This document shows positions 1 through 9,387 of a stretch of 64,000 bases of DNA, in pieces. The stretch comes from Desulfoluna limicola (GTDB taxonomy: Bacteria > Desulfobacterota > Desulfobacteria > Desulfobacterales > Desulfolunaceae), in contig NZ_AP024488.1 in NCBI RefSeq assembly GCF_021654575.1, forward strand, positions 3,185,501 to 3,249,500, written 5' to 3'. Both the position numbers and the translations under genes were made by a program. Numbering within the stretch: position 1 is the stretch's first letter; each line of letters starts with the position of its first letter. Under the pieces are notes generated by a model. That model saw nothing but the letters and a program-made list of their open reading frames with translations. It was not told the DNA's origin and made no database searches.

Positions 1-1
1 T

Positions 2-409
2 GCTGGATACATGCGACGGGAAACATTCTGGAGTTGGGCCGCCTCCGCTGCCACCTTGGATGACGGCAGGCCCTTCGGCATGAACCTCGCCGCCGGGGTC
101 AACGAAACCGGCTTTACGGAAAACATGATCTGGGTTGACGGCTCCCCCGTCCATATCGGCCCCGTGCACTTCGATTACAAGGAGAACGACACCACCTCCC
201 CATGGCAGATCACCTCCATGGACGGCATCGTGGACCTCACCTTTACCCCCGAAGGCTATCGGGATGAAAAAGTAAACGCCGTCTTCATGGGCAGCCTCTT
301 CACCCAGCTCTGCGGCAGCTTCTCCGGGACCATTACCCCCCCCGGCGCTCCCCCCGTCACCATCACCAGGGCACCCGGCTTCTGCGAGGACCACTTCGCA
401 CGCTGGTAA
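2..409 (+). CDS. DUF2804 family protein, C-terminal part (cut by window edge)
   Basis: The frame is open from the left edge of the window, so this is the C-terminal ~135 residues of a longer gene; the ATG at 11 is internal. The sequence reads like the end of DUF2804 proteins: a Trp-rich opening (ETFWSWAS-like), then NLAAGVNETGFTENMIWVDG and a final Gly/Ser/Trp-containing beta-rich section. DUF2804 has no settled function. It ends 422 bases before the 3' end of the convergent uraA, with a two-way terminator between. Family call is from recalled motif similarity only. Confidence 0.7.
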   Translation, partial: AGYMRRETFWSWAASAATLDDGRPFGMNLAAGVNETGFTENMIWVDGSPVHIGPVHFDYKENDTTSPWQITSMDGIVDLTFTPEGYRDEKVNAVFMGSLFTQLCGSFSGTITPPGAPPVTITRAPGFCEDHFARW

Positions 410-428
410 GGTGGTAAGCGAAAAGACA

Positions 429-600
429 TGCCTCCGGCGGCCAAGGGCTGAGCCCTTGGAACCCAGGTTCGCACATGCTCCGAACCCTCGTGCCTCGGGT
501 ACGTCATACCTGCTGACGGGCTGCGCCCGTGAATAACCGAAGAGGGTATCCAATCTCCTTCATGCAGCCCGAAGGGCACGTCATGCTCTTCATGGTTTTT
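429..600. repeat. REP-like interspersed element, near-identical to 33166-33332
   Basis: It starts with the common end CCTCCGGCGG and continues with small hairpins (CCAAGGGCTGAGCCCTTGG), the CCCTCG-N-CCTCGGG loop block and GGGCTGCGCCCG. The same ~170-bp arrangement recurs at 33166-33332 with a few substitutions, including the trailing stretch ending in CATGCTCTTCATGG. No gene is seen in it. Confidence 0.75.
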
Positions 601-756
601 CATAAAAGGTTGACCCATGACGTCAGCTCAGCTCGAGTAGGCTTTCGCCGGAATAACCCCGGCGGCAAGGAGATGATCCCCTGGATCCCAGGTTGCCGCC
701 TCCACGTCACCCTGCCCCTGCAGGGCTGTGAGAGATGGAGGCGGAATACTCGTCAA

Positions 757-812
757 AACCTGTTTATCAAACATTTCAAATGTTTGGCCCCCGGCAGGGC
801 CGCCGGAGGCGT
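757..812. repeat. Half copy of the long REP-like element (family A end)
   Basis: It carries the right end of family A: CTGTTTATCAAAC, then a short AAA-TTT palindrome, GGCCCCCGGCAGGGCC and CCGCCGGAGGC. Only one end is present. Confidence 0.7.
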
Positions 813-830
813 AATAGTCATGTGCAAACA

Positions 831-862
831 AAAAAAGCCCGCCGAAATGGCGGGCTTTTTTT
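831..862. terminator. Bidirectional intrinsic terminator
   Basis: A perfect GC stem (GCCCGCC / GGCGGGC, loop GAAAT) is flanked by A-runs on the left and T-runs on the right, so it can stop transcripts from both the DUF2804 gene and the convergent uraA. Confidence 0.9.
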
Positions 863-913
863 AATTCAGGAAAGGCCCTTCTCTGGCCTTTTCAGCGTGC
901 AATGTGCCGACGC

Positions 914-2158
914 TTACTCTTCTTCGACCCTGGGACGGGGCAGAACGAGGTTCAGCACCACGCCGAGGATACCGGCAAGGCCGATGCCCTGAAGGGTAAA
1001 CTGACCGGCGGAGAAGCTCATGCCGCCAATGCCGAAAACGAGAATCAGGGCTACGATGGTGAGGTTCCGGGCTTCCATGAGGTCTTCGCCGGACTTCACC
1101 AGGGTGTTGAGGCCTACCACCATAATCGCACCGAAGAGAAGCAGCATGATGCCCCCCATGACCGGGGTGGGAATGGTGGAGAGAAGCGCGCCGAGTTTGC
1201 CCACAAAGGCAAGCAGGATGGCGGTAAGGGCCGCCCAGGTCATGACACCGGCGTTACGGGCACCGGTGAGGGCCACGGCTCCGGTCACCTCGGAGTACGT
1301 GGTGTTGGGAGGTCCGCCAAGAAGGGATGCAAAGCTGGTGGCCAGGCCATCACCGAGCATGGTGTTCTCAACACCGGGATCTTCGAGGTAGTCTTTACCG
1401 GTGATGCCTCCGATGGCAAGGATGTCACCGAAGTGCTCAATGGCCGGGGCAATGGCAACGGGAATGATAAAGAAAACCGCCTGAGAGTTCCATTCAGGGA
1501 AGGTAAAGTCGGGCATGGCAATCCAGGCCGCATCCCTTACGGGGCTGAAGTCCACCAGCCCGTAGAACAGGGCCACAATGTAGCCCACAAAGATCCCGCA
1601 GAGAATGGGGATCAGTTTCAGCATGCCGCGCCCCAGAAGGGAAATGAGGATGGTGGTTCCCAGTGCTGCCATGGAGACAGTCAGCGCGGTACCCTTGGGA
1701 ATAATCGCAGCAGGGTTAACCACGCCCGTGGCCATCTTCACGGCCACAGGGGAGAGAATGAGGCCGATCACCATAATCACCGGGCCGGTGACCACAGGGG
1801 GCAGAACCTTCTCAATGACGGCAGACCCCTGCCAGCGGATCAGAAAGCTGAGCAGAATGTAAACAATACCGGCGGCAATAAGACCGCTCATGGTGCCGGC
1901 AATGCCCCACTGCTGAACCCCGATGGAGATGGGAGCGATGAAGGCAAAGGAAGATGCGAGGAAGACCGGAACCTTGCCCTTGGTCACCACCTGAAAAATC
2001 AAGGTGCCGCAGCCTGCGGTAAAAAGGGCCACGTTGGGATTGAGGCCCGTTAAAATCGGGACAAGAACCAGGGCCCCGAATGCCACGAAGAGCATCTGCG
2101 CTCCAAGAAAGCTGTCCTTTACATCAAATCTGTAATCACTCTTGTCAGTGTTCGTCAT
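914..2158 (-). CDS. uraA: Uracil permease (NCS2 / UraA family)
   Basis: A 414-residue inner-membrane uracil:proton symporter for pyrimidine salvage. The protein is hydrophobic throughout, with the many-helix pattern of NCS2 carriers, an N-terminal LGAQMLFVAFGALVLVPILTG segment and the family substrate-site region (AIAPAIEHFGDILAIGGITG). An upstream GTG/ATG would add seven residues, but GGAGGGG lies just 5' of the ATG at 2158, so that start is preferred. upp, on the same strand 530 bases upstream, supplies the enzyme that traps imported uracil; a repeat element separates the two, so they may be separate transcripts. Confidence 0.92.
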   Translation of the reverse strand: MTNTDKSDYRFDVKDSFLGAQMLFVAFGALVLVPILTGLNPNVALFTAGCGTLIFQVVTKGKVPVFLASSFAFIAPISIGVQQWGIAGTMSGLIAAGIVYILLSFLIRWQGSAVIEKVLPPVVTGPVIMVIGLILSPVAVKMATGVVNPAAIIPKGTALTVSMAALGTTILISLLGRGMLKLIPILCGIFVGYIVALFYGLVDFSPVRDAAWIAMPDFTFPEWNSQAVFFIIPVAIAPAIEHFGDILAIGGITGKDYLEDPGVENTMLGDGLATSFASLLGGPPNTTYSEVTGAVALTGARNAGVMTWAALTAILLAFVGKLGALLSTIPTPVMGGIMLLLFGAIMVVGLNTLVKSGEDLMEARNLTIVALILVFGIGGMSFSAGQFTLQGIGLAGILGVVLNLVLPRPRVEEE

Positions 2159-2409
2159 TTCCCCTCCTGCTCTGCACACACATTGTGTAAATCATCCCTT
2201 GCAGACAAGCTCCTGTCGAAAAAGAGAGCCTTCAGTCATCCATGCCCGCATGGCATGGGTGACTGACCCAGTGGGCTCAACCCAACTCCGACCGGGCTTG
2301 TTGCAAGGCAACCTGCAAACCCCATAAAAAGGGCCCCCGAAAGGACCCGCTTATATAACCAACCTGTCATGCCCTTCTTAAAAATAAGGTTACTATTCAG
2401 CTCAATATT

Positions 2410-2628
2410 GCCTCCGGCAGCCCTGCCGGCGGCCAAACGTTTGAAAAGTTGGACAAACAGCTCCTGAAGTCAATTTCGACGGCTCAATCGTTGTTGATTT
2501 AGCATGTGCCGCCGACCGACCAATTCTGCACCAACCTTTCTCTTCAGCCCCACAGGGGCTGAAGAGAAAGGTTGGTGCAACCGGAAAGTTTTTGCGGAGC
2601 TTTTTTCAAAAAGCGACCCGCCGATGGC
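2410..2628 (-). repeat. Family A interspersed element with variable central hairpin (copy A1)
   Basis: A ~219-bp element bounded by CCTCCGGCRG and CCGCCGATGGC, with the conserved internal block ACTTTCCGG...TTTTTGCGGAGC on the other strand. Its core at 2527-2579 is a perfect 25-bp stem (TGCACCAACCTTTCTCTTC... with loop ACA). Other copies keep the flanks but have a different stem sequence. Confidence 0.8.
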
Positions 2629-2654
2629 TTACTGAATAGTTACGAAAAAAAGGG

Positions 2655-2684
2655 CATAAAAAAAGAGGGGCAAATGCCCCTCTA
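2655..2684 (-). terminator. Intrinsic terminator of upp
   Basis: Directly after the upp stop, on the minus strand, AGAGGGGC / GCCCCTCT forms an 8-9 bp stem followed by a run of Ts. Confidence 0.88.
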
Positions 2685-2690
2685 AAAAAC

Positions 2691-3317
2691 TTATTTGGTA
2701 CCGAATATCTTGTCCCCGGCATCACCGAGGCCCGGAAGTATGTACCCCTTGTCGTTGAGTCGGTCGTCAACGGAGGCAACATAGATATCGACATCCGGGT
2801 GCGCATCGGTCACACGCTTGATCCCTTCGGGTGCCGCAACATGGAAGAGGCCACGGATGCTGGTGCAACCGGCCTTTTTCAGCATGTCGATGGTGGCAAT
2901 AAGGGTGCCGCCGGTGGCCAGCATGGGATCGAGGATCAGCGCGATACGCTTGTCCATCTCACCGGCCATCTTTTCATAATAGACCACAGGCTCAAGGGTC
3001 TCTTCGTTACGGTACAGACCCACAACGCTTACCTTGGCCGAAGGAATGAGGTCAATCACGCCGTTCATCATGCCAAGACCGGCACGAAGAATGGGGAGGA
3101 TGGTGATCTTCTTGCCCTTCATACGCTCCACGGTCACAGGCCCGGCCCATCCGTCGATCTCCACCTCTTCGGTTTCAAGATCTTTGGTGGCTTCGTAGGT
3201 GAGAAGACGGGCAACCTCAGAAGAGAGGTCCCTGAAGTCCTTGGTGGATATATTCGCTGCACGCATCAAGCCCAATTTATGCTTGATAAGGGGATGATCT
3301 GCAATATGTACGGCCAT
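2691..3317 (-). CDS. upp: Uracil phosphoribosyltransferase
   Basis: A cytosolic enzyme that makes UMP from uracil and PRPP. At 208 residues it has the normal bacterial Upp length. Visible motifs are the PRPP-binding loop region [18 protein letters not shown], the early R-x-G-L-G-M segment ([10 protein letters not shown]), and the C-terminal uracil-binding [16 protein letters not shown]. The ATG is preceded by AGGAGGACT, an excellent ribosome binding site. A terminator follows the gene. Its neighbour uraA supplies the substrate. Confidence 0.97.
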   Translation of the reverse strand: MAVHIADHPLIKHKLGLMRAANISTKDFRDLSSEVARLLTYEATKDLETEEVEIDGWAGPVTVERMKGKKITILPILRAGLGMMNGVIDLIPSAKVSVVGLYRNEETLEPVVYYEKMAGEMDKRIALILDPMLATGGTLIATIDMLKKAGCTSIRGLFHVAAPEGIKRVTDAHPDVDIYVASVDDRLNDKGYILPGLGDAGDKIFGTK

Positions 3318-3888
3318 GAGTCCTCCTGAAGCCTGAATAAAAGCTGGCTATTTTTTTTCGACAACCCGGCATTCCCGCAGCATGGGGACCTCTCGGTCGC
3401 ATACCGCCCTGCTCGGGCATCCATTCATTCGTTGCCTTGCGCCCATAGCCCGATGGGTACCACAGTGCCTGCACGACCCATGCACCCTCATTTACCCAAC
3501 CCGTGCCTGGACACCTTTGCGCATGCGCAGATCGACCCTGAAGATCGGAAAAAGGTCCGTCACGTCAACTCAGTCTTCAAACCAGCCAAGTCATGATTTC
3601 AAGCGGAAAGGGGGAGCACGATACAAGCCATCGGACTTTCTGTGTATTCAGACAAACCCTGCCTGAACCGCACGCAAAAATCAACGCAGTATATTAAAAC
3701 CACCCCGAGATTTCAACCTGTTTTTTCCTGAGCAGTGCATGGCTGCTGGGTTGCGCTTGTGGTTTTTACCCCAAGCCATTATATTGGGCACTCCGAAATA
3801 GCCAGGGCTTCGTGTAACCGAACACTGCAGAGCTCTTTCGCCATACAAAAAGAGCAGGGAAAGACGAAACCAATGGAGTACCGTGATT
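3318..3888. other. Gene-free stretch upstream of upp and priA
   Basis: About 570 bases between the divergent upp and priA. Open frames here are short, overlap in several frames and lack ribosome binding sites, and I see no RNA gene. Promoters for both genes must lie here, but I cannot place them confidently. Confidence 0.5.
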
Positions 3889-3987
3889 CACGGGCATAGC
3901 CCGTCAGCGAATGTGAGGAGCCCGAGGAACGAAGGCTCAGAGCATTCGCAACAGGGTTTCAAGGTGCCCCACCTTGCCGCCGGAGGC
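3889..3987. repeat. Family B variable-stem element (copy B2)
   Basis: The order is CACGGGCATAGCCCGT hairpin, then a stem-loop at 3907-3949 (GCGAATG...GAGCC, loop CGAGGAACGAA, GGCTC...CATTCGC), then a GGGTTTCAAGGTG / CACCTTG block and GCCGGAGGC. The inner stem pair GAGCC/GGCTC is specific to this copy. Confidence 0.8.
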
Positions 3988-4060
3988 ACCTCTTTTTGTC
4001 CATTTAGTATTTTCACCGGCTCTGAAGCCGGACCACGTTCACAAAAAAACCGAGAGCTCC

Positions 4061-6484
4061 ATGCCCGACTCCATCTGCTACGCCCAGATCACTGTGACCC
4101 TTCCCCTCTCCGGACCCTACACCTACCGGGTCCCGGACAACCTGCGTCCCCATGCAGCCGTGGGCTCACGGGTCCTCGTGCCCTTTGGGCGCCGCACCGT
4201 CACGGGCTACATCATCGGTTTTGCCCCGCCGGCCAAAAAGATGAAGGTCAAGGCGATCATCGACACCCTGGATCCATGCCCCTTGTTCACCCCTGAGATG
4301 GTGCCCCTGTTTCAGTGGATGGCGGACTACTACCTCGCTCCCATGGGGGATGTCATCAAAACCGCCCTGCCCGGCGGCCTCAACGTGGTGGACCAGCAGG
4401 TGGTCACCATAACGGAGGAGGGAAAAACGGTCCTGGCAACCCAGGCAGCCGAAGAGACGGAGGAGACCCTTCTCAGTCACCTGGCAGATACCGCATCCCC
4501 GTTAAAACAACTGGTGGAAGGCGAGGATGCCTTCTCACGTTCCCTGGTCAACACCCTTGAAACCAAGCGATGGGTAGCCATCACCCGAGAGCTGGGCACC
4601 GGACGGGCACGCGCCAAAATGGAGTCCGTGGCCGAAGCCGCATACGGCCCCAACCCCAGAAAGGGCGTCACCGAAAAAAGGCAGCACCTCCTGGACTTTC
4701 TGCGCGTCCACGGCCCCACGGCCCGTGCCGACCTCATGCGGAAGCTGCCATCCGCCAAAAGCACCCTGGCCCCCATGGTGAGCATGGGGCTCATTCACCT
4801 CTTTGAAAACCGCGTGGAGCGCTCACCCTTGGGGGAAGAGATCGTCCCCGACACCCCGCCTGAGCTCACCGACGAACAGCAGGAGGTGGTCTCCACCGTC
4901 TCGGCCCAGCTCACCCAAGGCTACGCCACCTACCTTTTAAAAGGGGTCACCGGCAGCGGAAAGACCGAAGTGTACATGCGCCTCGTGCAGGAAGCGCTTC
5001 AGGCGGGCAAAACCGCCGTTGTCCTGGTACCGGAGATCGCCCTGATTGCCCAGACCGACCGCCGGTTCAAGGCCCGGTTCGGAGACCGCATCGCAGTTCT
5101 GCACAGCGGCCTCTCAGACGGCGAGCGCTACGACCAGTGGGTGAAAATAGCCGAAAAAAAGGTGAGCGTTGTCATCGGCGCCCGCTCCGCCATCTTTGCA
5201 CCCCTCACAAACATCGGCCTCATCGTGGTGGATGAGGAACACGACGGCTCCTACAAGCAGGAGAGCGGCCTCAGATACAACGCCCGGGACCTGGCAGCCG
5301 TCCGCGCCCGAATGGAAGGGGCCGTGGTGCTCCTCGGCTCGGCCACCCCGTCCATCCAGTCCGCCTGGAACGCCCAGACCGGAAAATTCAAAGAGGTGCT
5401 CCTCACCCAACGGGTCAACAAGAAGCCCATGCCCGAAATCGAGGTGGTGGACCTTAAAAAGTACAAAGACCTGCCCGGCATCCACACCTTCCTCACCCCA
5501 CGGCTCGTGGATGCCATGACCCAGACCCTGGACCGGGACGAGCAGGTGCTGCTCTTCCTCAACCGGCGTGGTTTTTCAGGCTCCCCCATCTGCGCCCACT
5601 GCGGCGAGCCCCTGAAATGCCGCCACTGCGACGTCTCCATGACCTTCCACAAAGGGGTCAACGCCTTCCGCTGCCACATCTGCGGCTACTTCGAGCCGGG
5701 CAAGACCCACTGCCGCGTCTGCAACGGCAACAAAATCAAGCTCCTCGGCAGCGGCACCGAAAAGGTGGAAGAAGCCGTCAGAGACATCTTCCCCCAGAAA
5801 TCCGTCGCAAGAATGGACCAGGACACCACCGCACGGCGCGGTTCCCTGTTGCAGATCCTCAAAGGGGTCCGGGAAAAGAAGGTCGACATCATTGTGGGCA
5901 CCCAGATGATCGCCAAAGGCCATGACTTTCCCGACATCACCCTCGTGGGGGTCATCTGCGCCGACACCTCATTAAACCTGCCGGACTTCCGGGCCGGTGA
6001 ACGCACCTTTCAGCTCCTCGCCCAGGTGGCAGGACGCGCCGGCCGTGGCGACAAACCCGGCCGGGTGATCCTCCAGACCTACGTGCCGGATCACTTTACC
6101 ATCGGCTGCGCCGTGGACCACGACGCCGAAGCCTTCTACACCCAGGAGACCGATTTCAGACGGGCCCTTGCCTACCCGCCCTTTACCCGGATCATCCTCA
6201 TACGCATCGCCGACAAACACAGGGAGCGCTGCCGCACCGCCGCCCAGAAACTCTCCGGCCTCATCTGGGAACGGCGCCCCCACGACGGCATCGCCATCAT
6301 GGGCCCCGCCGAAGCCCCCCTGACCCGCGCCCTGAACCGCTATCGCTGGCAGATCCTCATCAAAGGGGAGTCCCCGTCCCTCATGAAAAAAATGGCCACG
6401 GACGCCCTGGCTGCCTTCCAAAAAGAGGGCGGATTCTCAGGGGTCTCCGTCTCCATGGACGTCGACCCCTACGCGCTGAGTTAG
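4061..6484 (+). CDS. priA: Primosomal protein N' (PriA), replication-restart helicase
   Basis: PriA binds stalled forks and reloads the replicative helicase. The 807-residue protein has the N-terminal 3' DNA-binding domain, a superfamily-2 helicase core with Walker A TGSGKTE near residue 297 and the DEEH box near 391, and the paired zinc-binding segment near 510-550 (CAHCGEPLKCRHC ... CHICGYF ... CRVC). The C-terminal helicase motif QVAGRAGRGDKPG is intact. The frame stays open 5' to 3974 through repeat sequence, but the family N-terminus (ICYAQITVTLP) and normal length fit the ATG at 4061. The ribosome binding site is weak (GAG). Confidence 0.96.
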   Translation: MPDSICYAQITVTLPLSGPYTYRVPDNLRPHAAVGSRVLVPFGRRTVTGYIIGFAPPAKKMKVKAIIDTLDPCPLFTPEMVPLFQWMADYYLAPMGDVIKTALPGGLNVVDQQVVTITEEGKTVLATQAAEETEETLLSHLADTASPLKQLVEGEDAFSRSLVNTLETKRWVAITRELGTGRARAKMESVAEAAYGPNPRKGVTEKRQHLLDFLRVHGPTARADLMRKLPSAKSTLAPMVSMGLIHLFENRVERSPLGEEIVPDTPPELTDEQQEVVSTVSAQLTQGYATYLLKGVTGSGKTEVYMRLVQEALQAGKTAVVLVPEIALIAQTDRRFKARFGDRIAVLHSGLSDGERYDQWVKIAEKKVSVVIGARSAIFAPLTNIGLIVVDEEHDGSYKQESGLRYNARDLAAVRARMEGAVVLLGSATPSIQSAWNAQTGKFKEVLLTQRVNKKPMPEIEVVDLKKYKDLPGIHTFLTPRLVDAMTQTLDRDEQVLLFLNRRGFSGSPICAHCGEPLKCRHCDVSMTFHKGVNAFRCHICGYFEPGKTHCRVCNGNKIKLLGSGTEKVEEAVRDIFPQKSVARMDQDTTARRGSLLQILKGVREKKVDIIVGTQMIAKGHDFPDITLVGVICADTSLNLPDFRAGERTFQLLAQVAGRAGRGDKPGRVILQTYVPDHFTIGCAVDHDAEAFYTQETDFRRALAYPPFTRIILIRIADKHRERCRTAAQKLSGLIWERRPHDGIAIMGPAEAPLTRALNRYRWQILIKGESPSLMKKMATDALAAFQKEGGFSGVSVSMDVDPYALS

Positions 6485-7092
6485 GGCATTGCCTTCTAAC
6501 CTCCGGCGGCGAGGTGAGCCACCTCGAAAGCAGGTTGCCCTTGCGCTTCGTAAACTTCGTGGTTATCCGCCTTTGAATCAAAGACCACTGAAATCCAGAA
6601 CTTTCTTCCCTGAACCTCCCCTGCGACTTGCCTTCCACCCCACCTTATTGATAAGAGATCGTCTCCTGTATAAACAAGGAACGTCACCGGTCACGACACA
6701 ACGAATAAATCACGGGCTGTTTTAGGGCTCACGCAAAAAAATAAATGTAGAAAGCCGATAAAAAAGCCGCAGTGAGTTAACCCGAGGAACGAGGGTTACA
6801 ACGCTGTGACAACCAGCTTTCAAGGTGGCTCATGTCGCTTCGGATAACCCGAGCAGTCGGGGATGACGACACCCGCCTCTCTTGCGGTAGCGGTTGCCCA
6901 ACGACACCCGTCGCGCGAATGTATCGAGAACGCTGGAGTTACGACATCCCTCATGCATTCGCCATAGGGTTTCCAGGTGCCCCCACCTGGCCGCCGAAGG
7001 CATCGCTTTTTGTATCTTTAATTTTTGCCCGGCCCTTAAAAGGTGCCCGCGCAACCATTCCATCAATACCTGTCAGTTCAAGGAACACCACC
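6485..7092. repeat. Gene-free stretch with degraded family B repeat pieces
   Basis: It holds a CCTCCGGCGGCGAGGTG end at about 6500, a clear stem-loop at 6770-6806 (CAGTGAGTTAACCC, loop GAGGAACGA, GGGTTACAACGCTG) and a worn end near 6970-7000 (CACCTGGCCGCCGAAGGC). An open frame runs through the latter part, but its sequence is repeat-derived and the real gene starts at 7093. Confidence 0.6.
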
Positions 7093-7638
7093 ATGCGTAT
7101 TGCCATCATGAGCGACAGCCACGACAACATCTGGCACCTGAAAACCGCTCTGACCCTTATCTCAGAATCCGGGGCCGAAGCCATCATCCACTGTGGCGAT
7201 TTTGTGGCCCCCTTTATGCTGAAGCGTCTCGACAAAGTAGGCATCCCCGTCTACGGCGTCCTCGGAAACAACGACGGCAGCGTCCTTTCCATGGCCCGGG
7301 ACGCGTACCGCGACCTCACCCACATTCACCTCGACGACGTGGTGGGCAGAATCACCCTGGGCGGATGCCGCATCGCCTACACCCATGATCCCGTGGTGGG
7401 CAAGGCCTTTGCCACCACAGGAGACTTCGACTTGGTCTGCTGCGGCCACTCCCACACCTGGAATGAAACCAAGGTGGGCGATTGCACCCTGCTGAACCCC
7501 GGTGAAATCATGGGCTCAAATGGCGACCCGAGCTTCGCGTTGTTTGACACGGAAAAGGGAACGATCAAGAAGGTCACCTTTCCCCATGCTTTCCAGGGGG
7601 ACGGAGGCACCGTCCTTCGCCTTGACAACGTTGGGTGA
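7093..7638 (+). CDS. YfcE/MJ0936-type metallophosphoesterase
   Basis: A 181-residue calcineurin-like phosphodiesterase, probably cytosolic and acting on small phosphodiesters. Metal-binding motifs occur in family order: MSDSHDN (D-x-H) near residue 6, HCGDF (GD) near 36, GNND near 60 (GVLGNNDG), and GHSHT near 119 followed by LNPGE. The ATG at 7093 follows AAGGAACACCACC and directly begins MRIAIMSDSH, as in the family. It lies 104 bases upstream of the DUF1573 gene on the same strand. Natural substrate cannot be told from sequence. Confidence 0.88.
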   Translation: MRIAIMSDSHDNIWHLKTALTLISESGAEAIIHCGDFVAPFMLKRLDKVGIPVYGVLGNNDGSVLSMARDAYRDLTHIHLDDVVGRITLGGCRIAYTHDPVVGKAFATTGDFDLVCCGHSHTWNETKVGDCTLLNPGEIMGSNGDPSFALFDTEKGTIKKVTFPHAFQGDGGTVLRLDNVG

Positions 7639-7742
7639 GGGGCATACACTAAGCGCGAACGCTGATACCTGATACACAGCTATTCATGCTCACCCCCTTC
7701 GTCCTCCGCGACGACAGCAACATACGAAACTGAGGTGAAATC

Positions 7743-8438
7743 ATGCTTAAAAAGACGTTGGCACTGGTCCTTCTGGTGCTGTGCACGGCCCTTCCCCTTT
7801 CGGCTGCAGAAAAGGTGGAAGGCCCCGCTATTTTCTACCCGCAATCTGAATTCGATTTCGGGTCCACCCTCGAAGGCAACCATGTGGAGCACATCTTCAC
7901 CGTTGAAAACCGGGGAACCGAAGAACTCCGCATCTCCAAAGTCAAACCCGGCTGAGGCTGCACAGCCGCTTCGTTTACGAAGCGTATCGCGCCAGGCGGC
8001 AGCGGAACAATCAAGATCATCGGCAACACAGAAGGCTACGCGGGAAAAGAGTTCAAACGCAGCATCCAGGTTATCTCCAACGACCCGAGAAAAAACAGCA
8101 CCAGCCTTATGTTTAAAGGGCACGTCAAGGAATTTGCCAAGGTCACCCCCCAGCGGATCCGGCTTTTGGGTTCCGAAGGTGAGGACTTAAAAGGCGTGGT
8201 CCGCATCACCCCCACCCGGGAGTACCCCTTCAAGCTTCTCTCTGCCAGCCCCATGGATCCGAAGAAGATCGCGGTGGACCTGAAAGAGGTAGAGGGCGAG
8301 AGCGGCCCCGAGTACGAGCTCACCATCACAAACGTCATGAAAAACGAAGGCCGCTACTTCGGGTACATCAACATCGGCACCGACAGCAAAATCAAGCCGG
8401 AAATGAAGGTCTACGTCTCCGTATACATCCGGAAATAG
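7743..8438 (+). CDS. DUF1573 exported protein with in-frame UGA (selenoprotein candidate)
   Basis: The frame from ATG 7743 (ribosome binding site GAGGTGAAATC) encodes a signal peptide (residues 1-22, ending LSAA) and a DUF1573 domain, then meets TGA at 7953-7955 (codon 71). The same frame continues without a stop to 8438, giving 231 residues. DUF1573 proteins have a conserved sCGCT motif followed by an IAPGxSGxI strand; here the reading is K-P-G-(TGA)-G-C-T, then KRIAPGGSGTIKI, so the TGA replaces exactly the first Cys and would give a U-G-C redox-type motif. A stem-loop follows the TGA at SECIS distance. The second half is a normal Ig-like domain ending VYVSVYIRK. The alternative, a nonsense mutation, would leave the rest of the frame undecayed by chance. 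Confidence 0.85.
7956..7990 (+). promoter_or_regulatory. Putative bacterial SECIS element
   Basis: Eleven bases after the TGA, CGCTTCG (7967-7973) pairs perfectly with CGAAGCG (7978-7984) around the loop TTTA; if the top G-C pair opens, the loop begins with G, 18 bases from the TGA. A weaker GGCT/AGCC hairpin starts immediately after the TGA. Position and a G at the loop start fit bacterial SECIS; the loop does not carry a full GGU. Confidence 0.6.
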
Positions 8439-8477
8439 TCGTAACCCCCGGCCACTCAACACAACTAATCAACATGG

Positions 8478-8505
8478 AAAGCCCCGATCACTCGGGGCTT
8501 TTTTT
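8478..8505 (+). terminator. Intrinsic terminator after the DUF1573 gene
   Basis: A 9-bp stem AAGCCCCGA / TCGGGGCTT with loop TCAC is followed by a T-run, 40 bases after the stop and just before the HAD gene, which therefore needs its own start signal or read-through. Confidence 0.9.
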
Positions 8506-8511
8506 CAAGGT

Positions 8512-9153
8512 ATGACAAAAACATTCAGCACCGACACCATCCGTGTGGTCGCCTTTGACTGCGACGGCGTCATGTTCGACACCGAAGAGACCAACCGGAT
8601 CTACTACAACACCATCCTAGAGCGGTTCGGCCTGCCCCCCATGACCGACGCCCAGTTCCGCTACATCCATATGGCCACCGTGGGCGATGCCCTTATCCAT
8701 CTGTTTGAGGGAAGGGTCGACATGAACGATGTACGGAAGGCCACCGCGGCCTTCGATTACAGAACCCTCATCCCCCACATGAAGATAGAGCCCAGCCTCA
8801 AGCATGTGCTCAAAACCCTTGCCCCCCACTGCAAGCGGGCCATTGCCACCAACCGGTCCAACACCATGGGGGCGGTCCTTGACTTCCACGAATTGAATGA
8901 CCTCTTTGAGCTCGTGGTCACCTCACAGGATGTGGAGAACGCCAAGCCGGCTCCCGATCAGCTCCTGAGGATCATGGCGCACTTTTCCGTATCGGCCCAT
9001 GAGATCCTCTATATCGGCGACTCTTCCACGGATCAACACGCCGCCCAGGCAGCCGGAGTCCCCTTTGTGGCCTTTGGAAACACAGACCTCGAGGCGGATG
9101 TGTACATGGAGTGCCTTGATGAAATCCCTGTATTGATGGGGATTTCCCAATAA
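8512..9153 (+). CDS. HAD-superfamily hydrolase (phosphoglycolate-phosphatase-like)
   Basis: A 213-residue cytosolic phosphatase with the HAD motifs in order: AFDCDGVMFDT (motif I, nucleophile Asp near residue 15), ATNRSNT (motif II, Thr/Ser), NAKPAP (Lys, motif III) and YIGDSSTD (motif IV). A helical cap lies between motifs I and II, as in subfamily I phosphatases. The ATG at 8512 is only one base after AAGG and directly follows the terminator T-run, so initiation may be weak or a slightly different start used. Substrate unknown. Confidence 0.85.
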   Translation: MTKTFSTDTIRVVAFDCDGVMFDTEETNRIYYNTILERFGLPPMTDAQFRYIHMATVGDALIHLFEGRVDMNDVRKATAAFDYRTLIPHMKIEPSLKHVLKTLAPHCKRAIATNRSNTMGAVLDFHELNDLFELVVTSQDVENAKPAPDQLLRIMAHFSVSAHEILYIGDSSTDQHAAQAAGVPFVAFGNTDLEADVYMECLDEIPVLMGISQ

Positions 9154-9387
9154 TCCAAGGGGGTCTTGCCCCATCCTTGCCAGAATGTAATGGCGCCCGC
9201 GTTTGACCCTGAAGCGGTCGCCATGGTATGTACGCCATGCACAACATAAAAAATACGACCGTTCGCCTTAATTACTGGAATCGTGGAACAATCATACCCA
9301 TCTCGGCACCGGTAAAAACAACGGTCTGCCCAGGGTTCCTCCCACATGGAGGCCCAAACCAACGACCTGACAAACAAAGGACACCCA

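Noticed and set aside
902..2053. A 383-codon open frame opposite uraA
   Set aside because: It is the reverse-strand shadow of a GC-rich membrane-protein gene; Gly/His/Asn-rich composition, no ribosome binding site and no domain.
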